From Candidatus Hodarchaeota archaeon (GTDB taxonomy: Archaea > Asgardarchaeota > Heimdallarchaeia > Hodarchaeales > Hodarchaeaceae): DNA of 9,090 nt. The first letter of the stretch is position 1, and each line of letters starts with the position of its first letter. Below, in pieces: positions 1-6,984 of this stretch. The notes under the pieces are model-generated. The model saw nothing but the letters and a program-made list of their open reading frames with translations. It was not told the origin of the DNA and made no database searches. Both the position numbers and the translations under genes were made by a program. The stretch lies in assembly GCA_030589605.1 (NCBI GenBank), contig JAUUVJ010000143.1:1-9090 (forward strand). The letters are read 5' to 3'.

Positions 1-1
1 A

Positions 2-328
2 AATGCTGGAAAAAGTTCACAAAAAGGACAGAACACCGTATGTTCTTGTAACGAAAAAGACATGAAAGGAAAAGTAATAAATGAGGGAAATCAATTTTAA
101 TTTGAAGGGGATTGTTCAAAGGAGAAGGCTTGTTTTAAGTTGAACTTTGACTGTTTAAAACATCTAACTGGCAAACCTGAAATTATCCCAAGATCAAAAC
201 AAAAGGAAAAGGGCATTTCTCGTTGGACATTGGATATGTTCTTTGGATTTGATCAAAAGGATTCTAAAAGGAGTGACATACCTAAACCTCCGCCACCGCA
301 CAATGATGACAATCCTACAGATTTTTGA
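2..328 (+). pseudogene. possible interrupted cysteine-containing small gene, 5' end outside window
   Basis: I do not recognise this protein. The frame is open from the left edge (base 2) to a TGA at 326-328, apart from one TAA at 98-100; the other two plus frames have several stops. In such AT-rich DNA one stop in 109 codons is suggestive of coding. The part before the stop contains CSC (bases 41-49) followed by NEKDMKGK; the part after it contains FEGDC, then C-FKLNFDC and LKHLTGKP. The cysteines lie on both sides of the stop, as in a small metal-binding module. Reading the TAA as one mutated tyrosine codon would give a smooth sequence. The last 76 bases overlap the thiolase gene on the other strand, and the poly-proline there is the mirror of the thiolase glycine run, so the true end may be earlier. 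The alternative is a short gene starting at TTG 140 behind the GGAG at 121-124, or no gene. Confidence 0.33.
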
Positions 329-1443
329 CGTTTTTTCATCTCATGAAGTAAAGTAACAACTATTCGTGTACCAGTACATCCCACAGGATGTCCCAATCCA
401 ATTCCTGAACCATTTACATTCGTTATTTTCCGATCTAATTCTAAAGCTCGCTCTGCTGCAAGATATGTAGCTGCAAATGCTTCATTTATCTCTATTAATT
501 CTACATCATCAAGGGAATACTCCTTGGAACTTTTGAATAAATCCTTCGTAGCTTTAACAGCACCCATTCCCATCCTGTTAGGTTCACAACCACCAATCCC
601 ATAACCCCTGATTATTGCTAAGGGTTTTAAACTGAGTTCATCAGCCATTGTGTTACTCATAATGACAATAGCAGCAGCACCATCATTTATTCCGCTAGAA
701 TTGCCAGAAGTGACAACACCATCTTTTTTGAATACTGGTTTCATTTTAGCTAATGTATCCAACTTATAATCCTGAGGATGTTCGTCTGTATCAAAAGTTA
801 TTTGTCCTTTCCTAGATTTTAAAATAATAGGTACAATTTCGTCTTTAAACCGTCCAGATTTAATCGCCTGAATAGCATTTTGATGTGATCTGAGAGCAAC
901 CTCATCTAATTCTTCACGAGTTAGTTTATATTCTTCAGCTAAGATTTCAGCAGTCATTCCCATCAATTTATCACCCCCCGCTTTTAACCCTTCCATTACA
1001 CCATCAACAAAAACCTTATCAAAATAACGTGAACCCCATCTCATGTCATAGGATAAATAAGGTATCGTACTCATACTTTCTACTCCACCAGCTAATATAA
1101 CATCTTTTCGATCATCAGCTTTAATTTGATGCATCCCAGAAACTATTGCTTCCATAGCAGAGGTACAAACACGATTTATTGTTACTGCTGGGACTTCTTT
1201 TGGAATATTTGCCCTTAGTGCAGCTACTCGGGCCACATTCATATATCGATTATCTTCGACACAACAACCAAATCTAACATCATTGATATATTTACTTAGA
1301 TCTTGAATACCAGTTGCTTGAATAGCCCCTTTCATAATTTCAGCTGCCAAATCAGGTGAATGTAAGTTTTTTAAAGCACCTCCAAAATCACCAATTGCAG
1401 ATCTTACTGCAGATACAATTACCACATTTTCAAGTTTAGTCAT
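253..1443 (-). CDS. acetyl-CoA C-acetyltransferase (thiolase), bacterial type
   Basis: This is a complete 396-residue thiolase, the usual family length. Thiolases condense two acetyl-CoA to acetoacetyl-CoA or cleave 3-ketoacyl-CoA, in the cytosol. The N-terminal VVIVSAVRSAIGDFGG segment is typical. Visible catalytic elements are nucleophile Cys93 in VCTSAMEA, the NEAFA motif at 320-324, His352 in GHPVGCTG, and Cys382 in LCGGGG. The GHPxGxTGxR form is that of bacterial-type biosynthetic and degradative thiolases, not of the archaeal thiolase that works with a DUF35 protein and HMG-CoA synthase; neither partner is nearby. Direction and chain length therefore cannot be set: acetoacetyl-CoA synthesis, beta-oxidation or butyrate-type metabolism are possible. 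The ATG start is supported by a GGTGAT ribosome binding site 3 bases upstream. The membrane protein gene upstream ends 47 bases before the start, so the two may be co-transcribed. Downstream, the 3' end overlaps a doubtful plus-strand frame. Confidence 0.93.
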   Translation of the reverse strand: MTKLENVVIVSAVRSAIGDFGGALKNLHSPDLAAEIMKGAIQATGIQDLSKYINDVRFGCCVEDNRYMNVARVAALRANIPKEVPAVTINRVCTSAMEAIVSGMHQIKADDRKDVILAGGVESMSTIPYLSYDMRWGSRYFDKVFVDGVMEGLKAGGDKLMGMTAEILAEEYKLTREELDEVALRSHQNAIQAIKSGRFKDEIVPIILKSRKGQITFDTDEHPQDYKLDTLAKMKPVFKKDGVVTSGNSSGINDGAAAIVIMSNTMADELSLKPLAIIRGYGIGGCEPNRMGMGAVKATKDLFKSSKEYSLDDVELIEINEAFAATYLAAERALELDRKITNVNGSGIGLGHPVGCTGTRIVVTLLHEMKKRQKSVGLSSLCGGGGLGMSLLLESF

Positions 1444-1446
1444 TTA

Positions 1447-1452
1447 ATCACC
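1447..1452 (-). promoter_or_regulatory. ribosome binding site of the thiolase gene
   Basis: On the minus strand GGTGAT is followed by TAA and then the ATG at 1443. GGTGAT matches the archaeal 16S rRNA 3' end (AUCACCUCC) and fixes the thiolase start. Confidence 0.7.
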
Positions 1453-1490
1453 AAAAAATAGAAAAAAGAGAGAATAGGTGTTAGATAGTC

Positions 1491-1931
1491 TTAGTTACTT
1501 CGTGATGCTTTATTACTAACACCGAGTAATGCAGCAATAGCAGGAGATAGAGCTAATAAAAGCCAATAAAAGAAGAAATCTAACAAAGATTCTAAAGCAA
1601 CAGTGATAGTACCGCCAATTAATAGTTCTTTAACAAGATAACCAATAACTATAGCAAGTGAAGATACTGCCCAAAGAATGAAGAACAAAAGTGATAGTAT
1701 CCCAGCTTTCTCACCTGATTCTAACCATCGTGTACTTCCCCAATAGGTGAGTAAGCATACAATGAACCATGTTAAAGCAAAAACTAACTGGGCTGCTTGA
1801 GCAGCCTCAAGTATGCCCAAGTCACCAATAATATCCGCTAAGAATTCTTCTAAATAACCAGATAATATCCATCCTAACAAAACAAATACAAATGTTCCAA
1901 CATAAACAGCAAGTTTTTCATTACCTTTCAT
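1491..1931 (-). CDS. small four-helix integral membrane protein, unknown function
   Basis: I do not recognise a family. The frame is open from an ATG at 1952, but I prefer the ATG at 1931 (146 residues) because GGTGA lies 5 bases before it, whereas nothing resembling a ribosome binding site precedes 1952. The adjacent ATG at 1934 is also possible. With this start, four hydrophobic segments are visible at about residues 7-27, 45-65, 77-100 and 114-136, so it should be an inner (cytoplasmic) membrane protein with short loops. The loop between helices 1 and 2 is acidic (EEFLADIIGD). The tail is short and polar, ending NKASRSN. There are no cofactor-binding motifs. It lies 47 bases upstream of the thiolase on the same strand, which could mean one operon, but a T-rich stretch in the gap could also end its transcript. 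The insertion sequence ends about 80 bp upstream of its start. Confidence 0.72.
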   Translation of the reverse strand: MKGNEKLAVYVGTFVFVLLGWILSGYLEEFLADIIGDLGILEAAQAAQLVFALTWFIVCLLTYWGSTRWLESGEKAGILSLLFFILWAVSSLAIVIGYLVKELLIGGTITVALESLLDFFFYWLLLALSPAIAALLGVSNKASRSN

Positions 1932-1936
1932 CATAT

Positions 1937-1941
1937 TCACC
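1937..1941 (-). promoter_or_regulatory. ribosome binding site deciding the membrane protein start
   Basis: GGTGA on the minus strand lies 5 bases before the ATG at 1931 and 2 bases before the ATG at 1934. It sits inside the reading frame of the longer version that starts at 1952, which argues against that longer start. Confidence 0.6.
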
Positions 1942-1952
1942 TTAATAATCAT

Positions 1953-2008
1953 TATCTAATTCTTGTATAAATTTCTATAATATTAAATAGACGAATAAGA
2001 AGTGTCTT
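1953..2008 (-). promoter_or_regulatory. likely promoter region of the membrane protein gene
   Basis: This AT-rich stretch lies between the insertion sequence end and the membrane protein gene. On the minus strand it contains TATA-like elements (TTTAATATTATAG near 1976-1988 and AATTTATA near 1966-1973). Either would place a start of transcription about 25 bases further on, just before the ribosome binding site. No unique box can be chosen by eye. Confidence 0.3.
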
Positions 2009-2021
2009 ATCTTCACAGAGT
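2009..2021. repeat. left terminal inverted repeat (candidate)
   Basis: ATCTTCACAGAGT pairs with the reverse complement of 3777-3789 at 12 of 13 positions, with a perfect 10-base core (2012-2021). It lies 43 bases beyond the transposase stop codon. Confidence 0.5.
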
Positions 2022-2063
2022 GAGAAATTTTTTTTAGAGGAACACGAAGACAAGGGGAAAAAA

Positions 2064-3620
2064 TCAGCTGTCAGGGTTAGGTAAGTCTAGTAGCATCTCA
2101 GAATGCCTTAATGGGAGCTCTAAGTCCTGAAGAAGTGACGAAAGCCATGAAACTTGCTTTCCTGCATAAGTTAATTTAATTCCCGTTTTCGGTTCTACAA
2201 CTATTGCAGTCGCAAAGCTCAACTCTTCGAGCAGTAATTCGAGTGTTAAATCCACTTGATGATGTGTCTTTAAGTAATAGCGTAGAACAGTGAGCTGTAA
2301 ATAACCCATCATCGTAATGAAGATGTGAGCTTTGATGGACTGTTCTTTCGAATGAAAAACAGGTCGAATAGCGAGAGGGGACTTTAAATACATAAAAACT
2401 CGTTCAACATCGACCCGATTGAGATATTGGGTCAGGATTTTTTTGGGACTATCCTCCAGGTTGGTCATTATACGAATCAGCTTAGTTCGTTTTCTTTTCC
2501 GCTTCAATGTCTGCGCATTTTTTGTTAAAATTATCCGCTCTTCCTCCTGTTTAACGGTGAAAATGCTCTTTAAACCCAGACTTGTTATGAGCTCTTGTAC
2601 TTTCTGTTGTTTACTATCCAAGGTACGTCCCTTAACTTGTTGTGTAAATTGCTCTACTCGTGATACCTTGTTATCGAACTTTTCTAGCCCCTTCTTACGA
2701 TTTTTGATATTATAGGCTTCGATGACACGATGATCTTGATATATTGCCTCTTGAATTTTCCAATGTTTTCCATTGATCATTCTTATTTTGACTTCGCCAA
2801 TTGGTTGATATTTTGTGATATCACACCCAGCTATGTAATAGTACCTGTGCTTATCAAGATATTGGATCATATCAAAGGAATAACACCCATCGTCAAAGAC
2901 TAACAGGCATTTTTTATCAGGTGGGAGTGCTAGATAGTCTTTAAAACAGGTAATATCACTAGTATTACCTGGGTAGACCCTATAACTGGTTGGTAACAAT
3001 TCATCAGTACAGCTCAAAGCAAAGATGACTTGGGGTTGGCCTCGTCGATGGTCCTTGTTAAAGCCTTTCGATCGGAAAGAATCAACGTCTGAATAGAAAA
3101 AGATGGAAGTAGTGTCAAAGTAGGTAGTTGTGGGTTGATAGTTCAAAGCAGCAAGTGTTAAAGCAGAATATTTACGAAATAGTTTCTCTGGATCAGTTAA
3201 TAATGCCATACCGCCATAACATTCATTAACGTGATCTATCACGACTTGTTGTTCCAGTAGTGAATGATTCAAATATCGTACTGATCCTAATTTACTTAAT
3301 GGACGGACACCACGAGTAGCCATGAGAAATTGTAGCAAACGAATTTGTTTTCCTGTCGCTCCTGCCTCTTTTAGGTCTTTCTTGAGATGTCGTGTGATAT
3401 TCAGCTTCTCAAATAATCCCTGGAGTATAGCTTCCCCTAAAAAAACCGATTCTGCACTTGTTAAAAGCTTTTCAATAATTTCACCTATTTTATTTATCGA
3501 TCCTAGTGAATAAGACTGTGTGACGGGTTTTCGCCGCTTCTTATCATATTTTGATTTCTGTAAATACAAATAACTTTGTTTCCCAGTAGTCTTAATAGTG
3601 AACACAAATTGCTTCTGCAT
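2064..3620 (-). CDS. DDE transposase, IS1634 family
   Basis: A full-length 518-residue transposase that cuts and rejoins the ends of its insertion sequence using a DDE triad in an RNase H-like fold. The candidate triad is Asp169 in YFDTTS, Asp243 or Asp244 in VFDDG, and Glu406 in VDVERVFMYLK. The block FNKDHRRGQPQV (187-198), followed by LPTSYRVYPGNTSD, is characteristic of this branch of the IS4 superfamily, as is the late SPLAIRPVFH segment after the Glu. The N-terminal part (1-110) is basic and probably binds the terminal repeats; a long insertion between the second Asp and the Glu (about 270-400) is rich in Lys and Arg. There is no frameshift or stop, so the gene may be active. The ATG at 3620 has AAGGATGG 7 bases upstream. 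A run of six T follows the stop codon on the coding strand. Confidence 0.88.
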   Translation of the reverse strand: MQKQFVFTIKTTGKQSYLYLQKSKYDKKRRKPVTQSYSLGSINKIGEIIEKLLTSAESVFLGEAILQGLFEKLNITRHLKKDLKEAGATGKQIRLLQFLMATRGVRPLSKLGSVRYLNHSLLEQQVVIDHVNECYGGMALLTDPEKLFRKYSALTLAALNYQPTTTYFDTTSIFFYSDVDSFRSKGFNKDHRRGQPQVIFALSCTDELLPTSYRVYPGNTSDITCFKDYLALPPDKKCLLVFDDGCYSFDMIQYLDKHRYYYIAGCDITKYQPIGEVKIRMINGKHWKIQEAIYQDHRVIEAYNIKNRKKGLEKFDNKVSRVEQFTQQVKGRTLDSKQQKVQELITSLGLKSIFTVKQEEERIILTKNAQTLKRKRKRTKLIRIMTNLEDSPKKILTQYLNRVDVERVFMYLKSPLAIRPVFHSKEQSIKAHIFITMMGYLQLTVLRYYLKTHHQVDLTLELLLEELSFATAIVVEPKTGIKLTYAGKQVSWLSSLLQDLELPLRHSEMLLDLPNPDS

Positions 3621-3690
3621 AAATTAACCATCCTTAAATTATCTATATCATATTAAGTTATTATCCTTTTTAAGTTTTACTATAATAAAT

Positions 3691-3700
3691 TTTATAAAAT
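3691..3700 (-). promoter_or_regulatory. probable TATA box of the transposase gene
   Basis: The palindromic ATTTTATAAAAT at 3689-3700 is the best archaeal TATA-like element upstream of the transposase. A start about 25 bases downstream would give a leader of roughly 45-50 bases that includes the AAGGATGG ribosome binding site. Directly upstream, TTAAC (3703-3707) and GTTAA (3714-3718) form a small inverted repeat in the position of the BRE element; whether a repressor or TFB reads it is unknown. Confidence 0.4.
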
Positions 3701-3776
3701 AATTAACCCCGTAGTTAACAAGTAATAATAACTAACTTATCTTATCTTCTTTTTTAATCTTGTTCCAATGAATTAG

Positions 3777-3789
3777 ACTCTGTGAAAAT
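3777..3789. repeat. right terminal inverted repeat (candidate)
   Basis: ACTCTGTGAAAAT is the inverted partner of 2009-2021, matching at 12 of 13 positions. It lies about 157 bases upstream of the transposase start, leaving room for the promoter inside the element. Confidence 0.5.
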
Positions 3790-4017
3790 CAATTTTTCTC
3801 TTTCACTCCCCTTTGATTCATGATTTCATGCAAATTATTGTTATTCAGTTGTTATTCTCTTTTTTCCTGCTAATAAAAAAATGCATTTTGTGAAGATGAG
3901 AAGTGTAGAGAATTAAATTTATTAATATTTCCTATATTTCATTATTATAATATACCTAATTAATAGATATAAAAAATATTTGTACTAATTTTCCCTTAAA
4001 AAAGAAATACAACAGGT

Positions 4018-4052
4018 AAAAGAAAAAAAGTTAGGAAAAAGAAAAAGAGAAA
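4018..4052 (-). terminator. T-rich transcription terminator of the surface protein gene
   Basis: On the minus strand, 20 to 54 bases after the surface protein stop codon, there are successive T tracts (CTCTTTTTCTTTTTCC and AACTTTTTTTCTTTT). Runs of T without a stable hairpin are the usual archaeal intrinsic termination signal. Confidence 0.6.
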
Positions 4053-4071
4053 TGATAAAATTGAAATTCCT

Positions 4072-6483
4072 TTAAAATTTCTTCTTCTTATTTCTAATGA
4101 TATAAACAACTGTTCCTAGGCCAAATATACTAAAGATCCATTCAAATCCAGGTGCTCTACCACCTACCTTGGTTTCCTTTTCTAATGTTAAAATAGAAGT
4201 TGGGAGTCTTTGAAGGGTTAGATTGAAAGTAACTACCTCTCTACCATTTGAAGGTTCTAAGAGTAATGCTAAATATATGTAATCCTGGTTTGTCGGTGCT
4301 CCGTAACCTGTTGTGTAATTTCCTAATTGATCGGGGTTACTCAGAATCGGATCCTCCTTTAGGTTGAATATCAGAAGTACATGCTCATCTGCGGAAGATA
4401 AAATATTAGGAATATCGACATACATTCTGATTCCATTATCCATCGTTCCATTGAGTGTATGAACTTCGACCTCAGTCCAATCATATCCTGCTGCAGGAAC
4501 TTTCACGATAGCTCCATCAGGGTATCTAGTAGTATTAATCTGTACATTAGTCAGCGAAGCTTCGTTATCAGTAAAATTGGCCCCATGATCAAAATTATAA
4601 TAAAAATCTTGAACATCATATACTCCTAATCTTAGATAATTTTCATATGGCAAATAATCTGTATTATTATCCATATAACTGTCTAATGCTATCCAAAAAT
4701 TGCCTGTTTCACTTGATATCGTTCTGTAAGGGTATATATCTTCAAAAAAATCCTCACTGTTTACACTATCTGATATTTCTGCTCTTTCATTTATAATTTC
4801 TAGGTGCTGTATTTCTCCATTAACTTCTTCAAAAAGAGTTAACCTAATATTGACATCAATATCTTGCCCTCCATGTGATGCGACTAAATCATTATTATCA
4901 TCATATTGTGCTCCCCAATATATATTCCACCATAAACGTTCATCTTCAAAAGTAGATTTTATATTAAATAGTCTACTCTTAGAAATAAATGGAATATCTG
5001 TTTTAGATAATTCAAAAACATCTGTGTCCGTAGTTAGATTAACCGAATCAGGATCAGTTTCCATATCCTCCCAATCACTGAACTCAAGATTTTCTTCAAG
5101 ATTATTTAATGTTACTCTTAAATTCATCCATACTTCTTCATTTATTGTATTATGAACTATAAGAATATATTCTCCTGGCATTGCTACGAAATTATAAGCT
5201 TTATATTCAGAAGCTGCATCCGAAAATGTTTGTGTAGGAGATGAAAAACCATCCTTATTAATTATATCAGTAACTACTACGTCAGAATCTTCAGAAAAAA
5301 GATCAATACGCATACTAGAAATAGAATTAACAGAGAAAGTTAATACTTTATACATATCTGCTGCCAATTTGCTATATATGTACGTTTCTAGTTCTACTGC
5401 TGGAGGTTCTAAGTCTTCAAGTCCAATCAAATACCTAGCTGTTCCATCATGGCGCACAAGAATATAATTAGGTCTTTTACTCTCAAGACTAGTACTCACA
5501 TCAACTTGGTCTAATCTACTTATTGCAACTGTATTATTCAAACCAGGTCCAAAAAATTGGGTTGGAGTAACCGGCCCTGGAATACCTCGGAGAGGTTCGA
5601 AATAAACTCTTGTCGTTTGTCCTTCAGCTGGATTAAATTTATACCAATCTAATGTTAAAAAAGCATTCTTTTTTATTGCGTCAGTTAGTTCTGAATCAGG
5701 TAAACCAACGATAGTGGGTTTAATAGTATCCTCAATTCTCAATGTTTCAGGTTTATATGTACTACATTTGATATTGTAGAAATGAGGTTCATTAATTGGA
5801 TTAAAAATAAGAGAATAAGATCCTTTTTTTTCAGCAATAAAACAAAGGTACTCATCATCACCATCATCAAACTCATAAGGCTCAATTATTGCTCCATTAG
5901 GATCAAAGAGATTATAGTTGAAATAATTTGTACCTTTATCAGGGAAAAAATTCATTCGAACGCTTATCGGTCCAACAACACCTACTGCGATCCTTAGATG
6001 AAAATTATTATCTGGTTGTACAAAGAAGATTTCTTCACCATTATCATCGATTGCTTGAGCTGAGTTGTTAGTACTAATAGTATAGTCACCGTGTGATTCA
6101 GAGCTTGTACTGTTAAAAATTAGCCAGCTTGTTTTTCCATAATCAATATTATTTTGGTCAGTTAAAGGTGAAAAACTCCTCTTGATATGGAATGGGTATT
6201 CATATGATACATTAGCTGATGATTCAATATTGAATTCATCACTCAAAGCATTGTTACTTTGTCTCCATAAGATATCTACAGGAGTTTCGGAATTAATAGT
6301 AACACTAGGATAATCAAATGATGGCACTAAAGCAACAGATTTACGAGGAGCTGCTGCTGACAATGATATCTCAACTTTTTCATCTGCGAGAGCAGCCACA
6401 ACTGAACTGGTTGTGAAAGTTAAGATAAATGAAATTATCATTAATAAACTAATAAATTTGATTCGAAATGGGGTTTTAGACAT
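4072..6483 (-). CDS. large secreted surface protein with C-terminal sorting/anchor tail
   Basis: An 803-residue exported protein of unknown role. The N-terminus has a basic start (MSKTPFRIK), a hydrophobic core (about 10-30) and a likely signal peptidase site after ALA at 31-33. The C-terminus has a linker GGRAPGFE (PGFE at 778-781), a membrane helix at about 782-796 and a basic end RNKKKKF. This order is that of archaeal PGF-type sorting signals and is most like the tails of Asgard surface proteins, so the protein is probably anchored outside the cell and perhaps processed by an archaeosortase-like enzyme. The ectodomain is acidic, rich in Asn, Asp, Tyr and Ser, with about ten N-glycosylation sequons and only two cysteines (214 and 240), which could form a disulfide. 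Beta-strand patterns such as DPNGAIIEPYEF...GSYSLIF (194-227) and the later PGEYILIVHN suggest several jelly-roll domains like those of PPC or GOLD type. No catalytic motif is visible. AGAGGA lies 6 bases before the ATG. Confidence 0.82.
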   Translation of the reverse strand: MSKTPFRIKFISLLMIISFILTFTTSSVVAALADEKVEISLSAAAPRKSVALVPSFDYPSVTINSETPVDILWRQSNNALSDEFNIESSANVSYEYPFHIKRSFSPLTDQNNIDYGKTSWLIFNSTSSESHGDYTISTNNSAQAIDDNGEEIFFVQPDNNFHLRIAVGVVGPISVRMNFFPDKGTNYFNYNLFDPNGAIIEPYEFDDGDDEYLCFIAEKKGSYSLIFNPINEPHFYNIKCSTYKPETLRIEDTIKPTIVGLPDSELTDAIKKNAFLTLDWYKFNPAEGQTTRVYFEPLRGIPGPVTPTQFFGPGLNNTVAISRLDQVDVSTSLESKRPNYILVRHDGTARYLIGLEDLEPPAVELETYIYSKLAADMYKVLTFSVNSISSMRIDLFSEDSDVVVTDIINKDGFSSPTQTFSDAASEYKAYNFVAMPGEYILIVHNTINEEVWMNLRVTLNNLEENLEFSDWEDMETDPDSVNLTTDTDVFELSKTDIPFISKSRLFNIKSTFEDERLWWNIYWGAQYDDNNDLVASHGGQDIDVNIRLTLFEEVNGEIQHLEIINERAEISDSVNSEDFFEDIYPYRTISSETGNFWIALDSYMDNNTDYLPYENYLRLGVYDVQDFYYNFDHGANFTDNEASLTNVQINTTRYPDGAIVKVPAAGYDWTEVEVHTLNGTMDNGIRMYVDIPNILSSADEHVLLIFNLKEDPILSNPDQLGNYTTGYGAPTNQDYIYLALLLEPSNGREVVTFNLTLQRLPTSILTLEKETKVGGRAPGFEWIFSIFGLGTVVYIIRNKKKKF

Positions 6484-6984
6484 TTATATTCCTCTGTGAT
6501 TTTATTTGAATGTTTATAATCTGCATCTGTAATATGCAATACTTCACTATTGAAATTTGATCTTTAAAATAGTTCACCATTCAATGAAAAACAAGTTCCA
6601 ATTCAAAGAAAAGTTGACACAATGTATTACATTTGAAGAAATTACTCTAGGATACAAAGTTGAATACGTGTTTATACTAAAACAAACTTTAATTTCTCAT
6701 AGGTTTCTCTCCTTAATTTATTAAAAATGTAAATTAGTAGTAAATATAGGTTTTTCATTCAATCTAAAGAATATCTTAGCTCCCTACTATTATTAAAATG
6801 CATAAAAACAATCAGAAATTTGATGATTAGAATAGACGCATTTATTCCAATTTCTCTTCTTGACTTACATTATGATCTCTGAAGAATAGGTATTAATATA
6901 AGATAGAACGATAATGTTTTAGATACTAAAAATATTCCATTATTATCATATTAAGAGTACCCCAATCGGTACTGGTGAATTCTA
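6484..6984. other. divergent intergenic region
   Basis: About 500 AT-rich bases separate the surface protein gene (-) from the Roadblock gene (+), so both promoters should lie here. For the minus gene, AGAGGA (6490-6495) is a good ribosome binding site, and TTATAA (6514-6519) or TTTTAAAG (6562-6569) are possible TATA elements. For the plus gene, TATTAATATA (6891-6900) and ACTAAAAATA (6925-6934) are candidates; the second is at a better distance. An open frame of 46 codons (6584-6724, +) has no ribosome binding site and is not called. No RNA gene is recognised. Confidence 0.5.
6974..6978 (+). promoter_or_regulatory. ribosome binding site deciding the Roadblock protein start
   Basis: GGTGA lies 6 bases before the TTG at 6985. 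The in-frame TGA at 6976-6978 lies inside this site, so translation cannot start further upstream. The only later common choice is the ATG at 7012, which has no such site. Confidence 0.6.

Larger units (their letters stand above)
2009..3789 (-). mobile_element. insertion sequence, IS1634-like (IS4 superfamily)
   Basis: The element is defined by the intact transposase gene and a candidate pair of terminal inverted repeats: the left end at 2009-2021 (ATCTTCACAGAGT) and the right end at 3777-3789 (ACTCTGTGAAAAT) match at 12 of 13 positions when one is reversed. The resulting length of about 1.78 kb and single long transposase gene fit the IS1634 family. The repeats do not extend further inward, and I found no 5-6 bp target duplication directly outside them, so the exact ends are uncertain; the flanks may have changed since insertion. 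The element is oriented with the transposase reading toward the membrane protein and thiolase genes. Confidence 0.6.
3621..4071. other. intergenic region with the insertion sequence right end
   Basis: No gene is visible in these 450 bases. They hold the transposase ribosome binding site (3628-3635), a probable transposase TATA box (3691-3700), the right terminal repeat (3777-3789), and the T-tract terminator of the surface protein gene (4018-4052). Between 3790 and 4010 I see only AT-rich DNA. Confidence 0.6.

Noticed and set aside
3..62. End of a different plus-strand gene, frame 3, with the stop TGA at 63-65
   Set aside because: Only about 20 codons with no recognisable motif; frame 2 is open for longer and explains the region better.
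193..213. T-rich tract on the minus strand as the thiolase terminator
   Set aside because: The tracts are short and interrupted, and the same bases may be coding on the plus strand.
2005..3749. CTTATCTTC repeated directly at 2005-2013 and 3741-3749 as a target site duplication of the insertion sequence
   Set aside because: It would place the ends at points with no inverted repeats, and nine bases is too long for this family; the sequence is low in complexity.
6584..6724. 46-codon open frame (+) starting with ATG in the divergent intergenic region
   Set aside because: No ribosome binding site before the ATG, no recognisable motif, and a length easily reached by chance.
6821..6882. Possible C/D box guide RNA: TGATGA (6821-6826) and CTGA (6879-6882)
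   Set aside because: The C box lacks the usual purine before UGAUGA, no internal D'/C' pair of good quality is present, and the flanks do not form a terminal stem.
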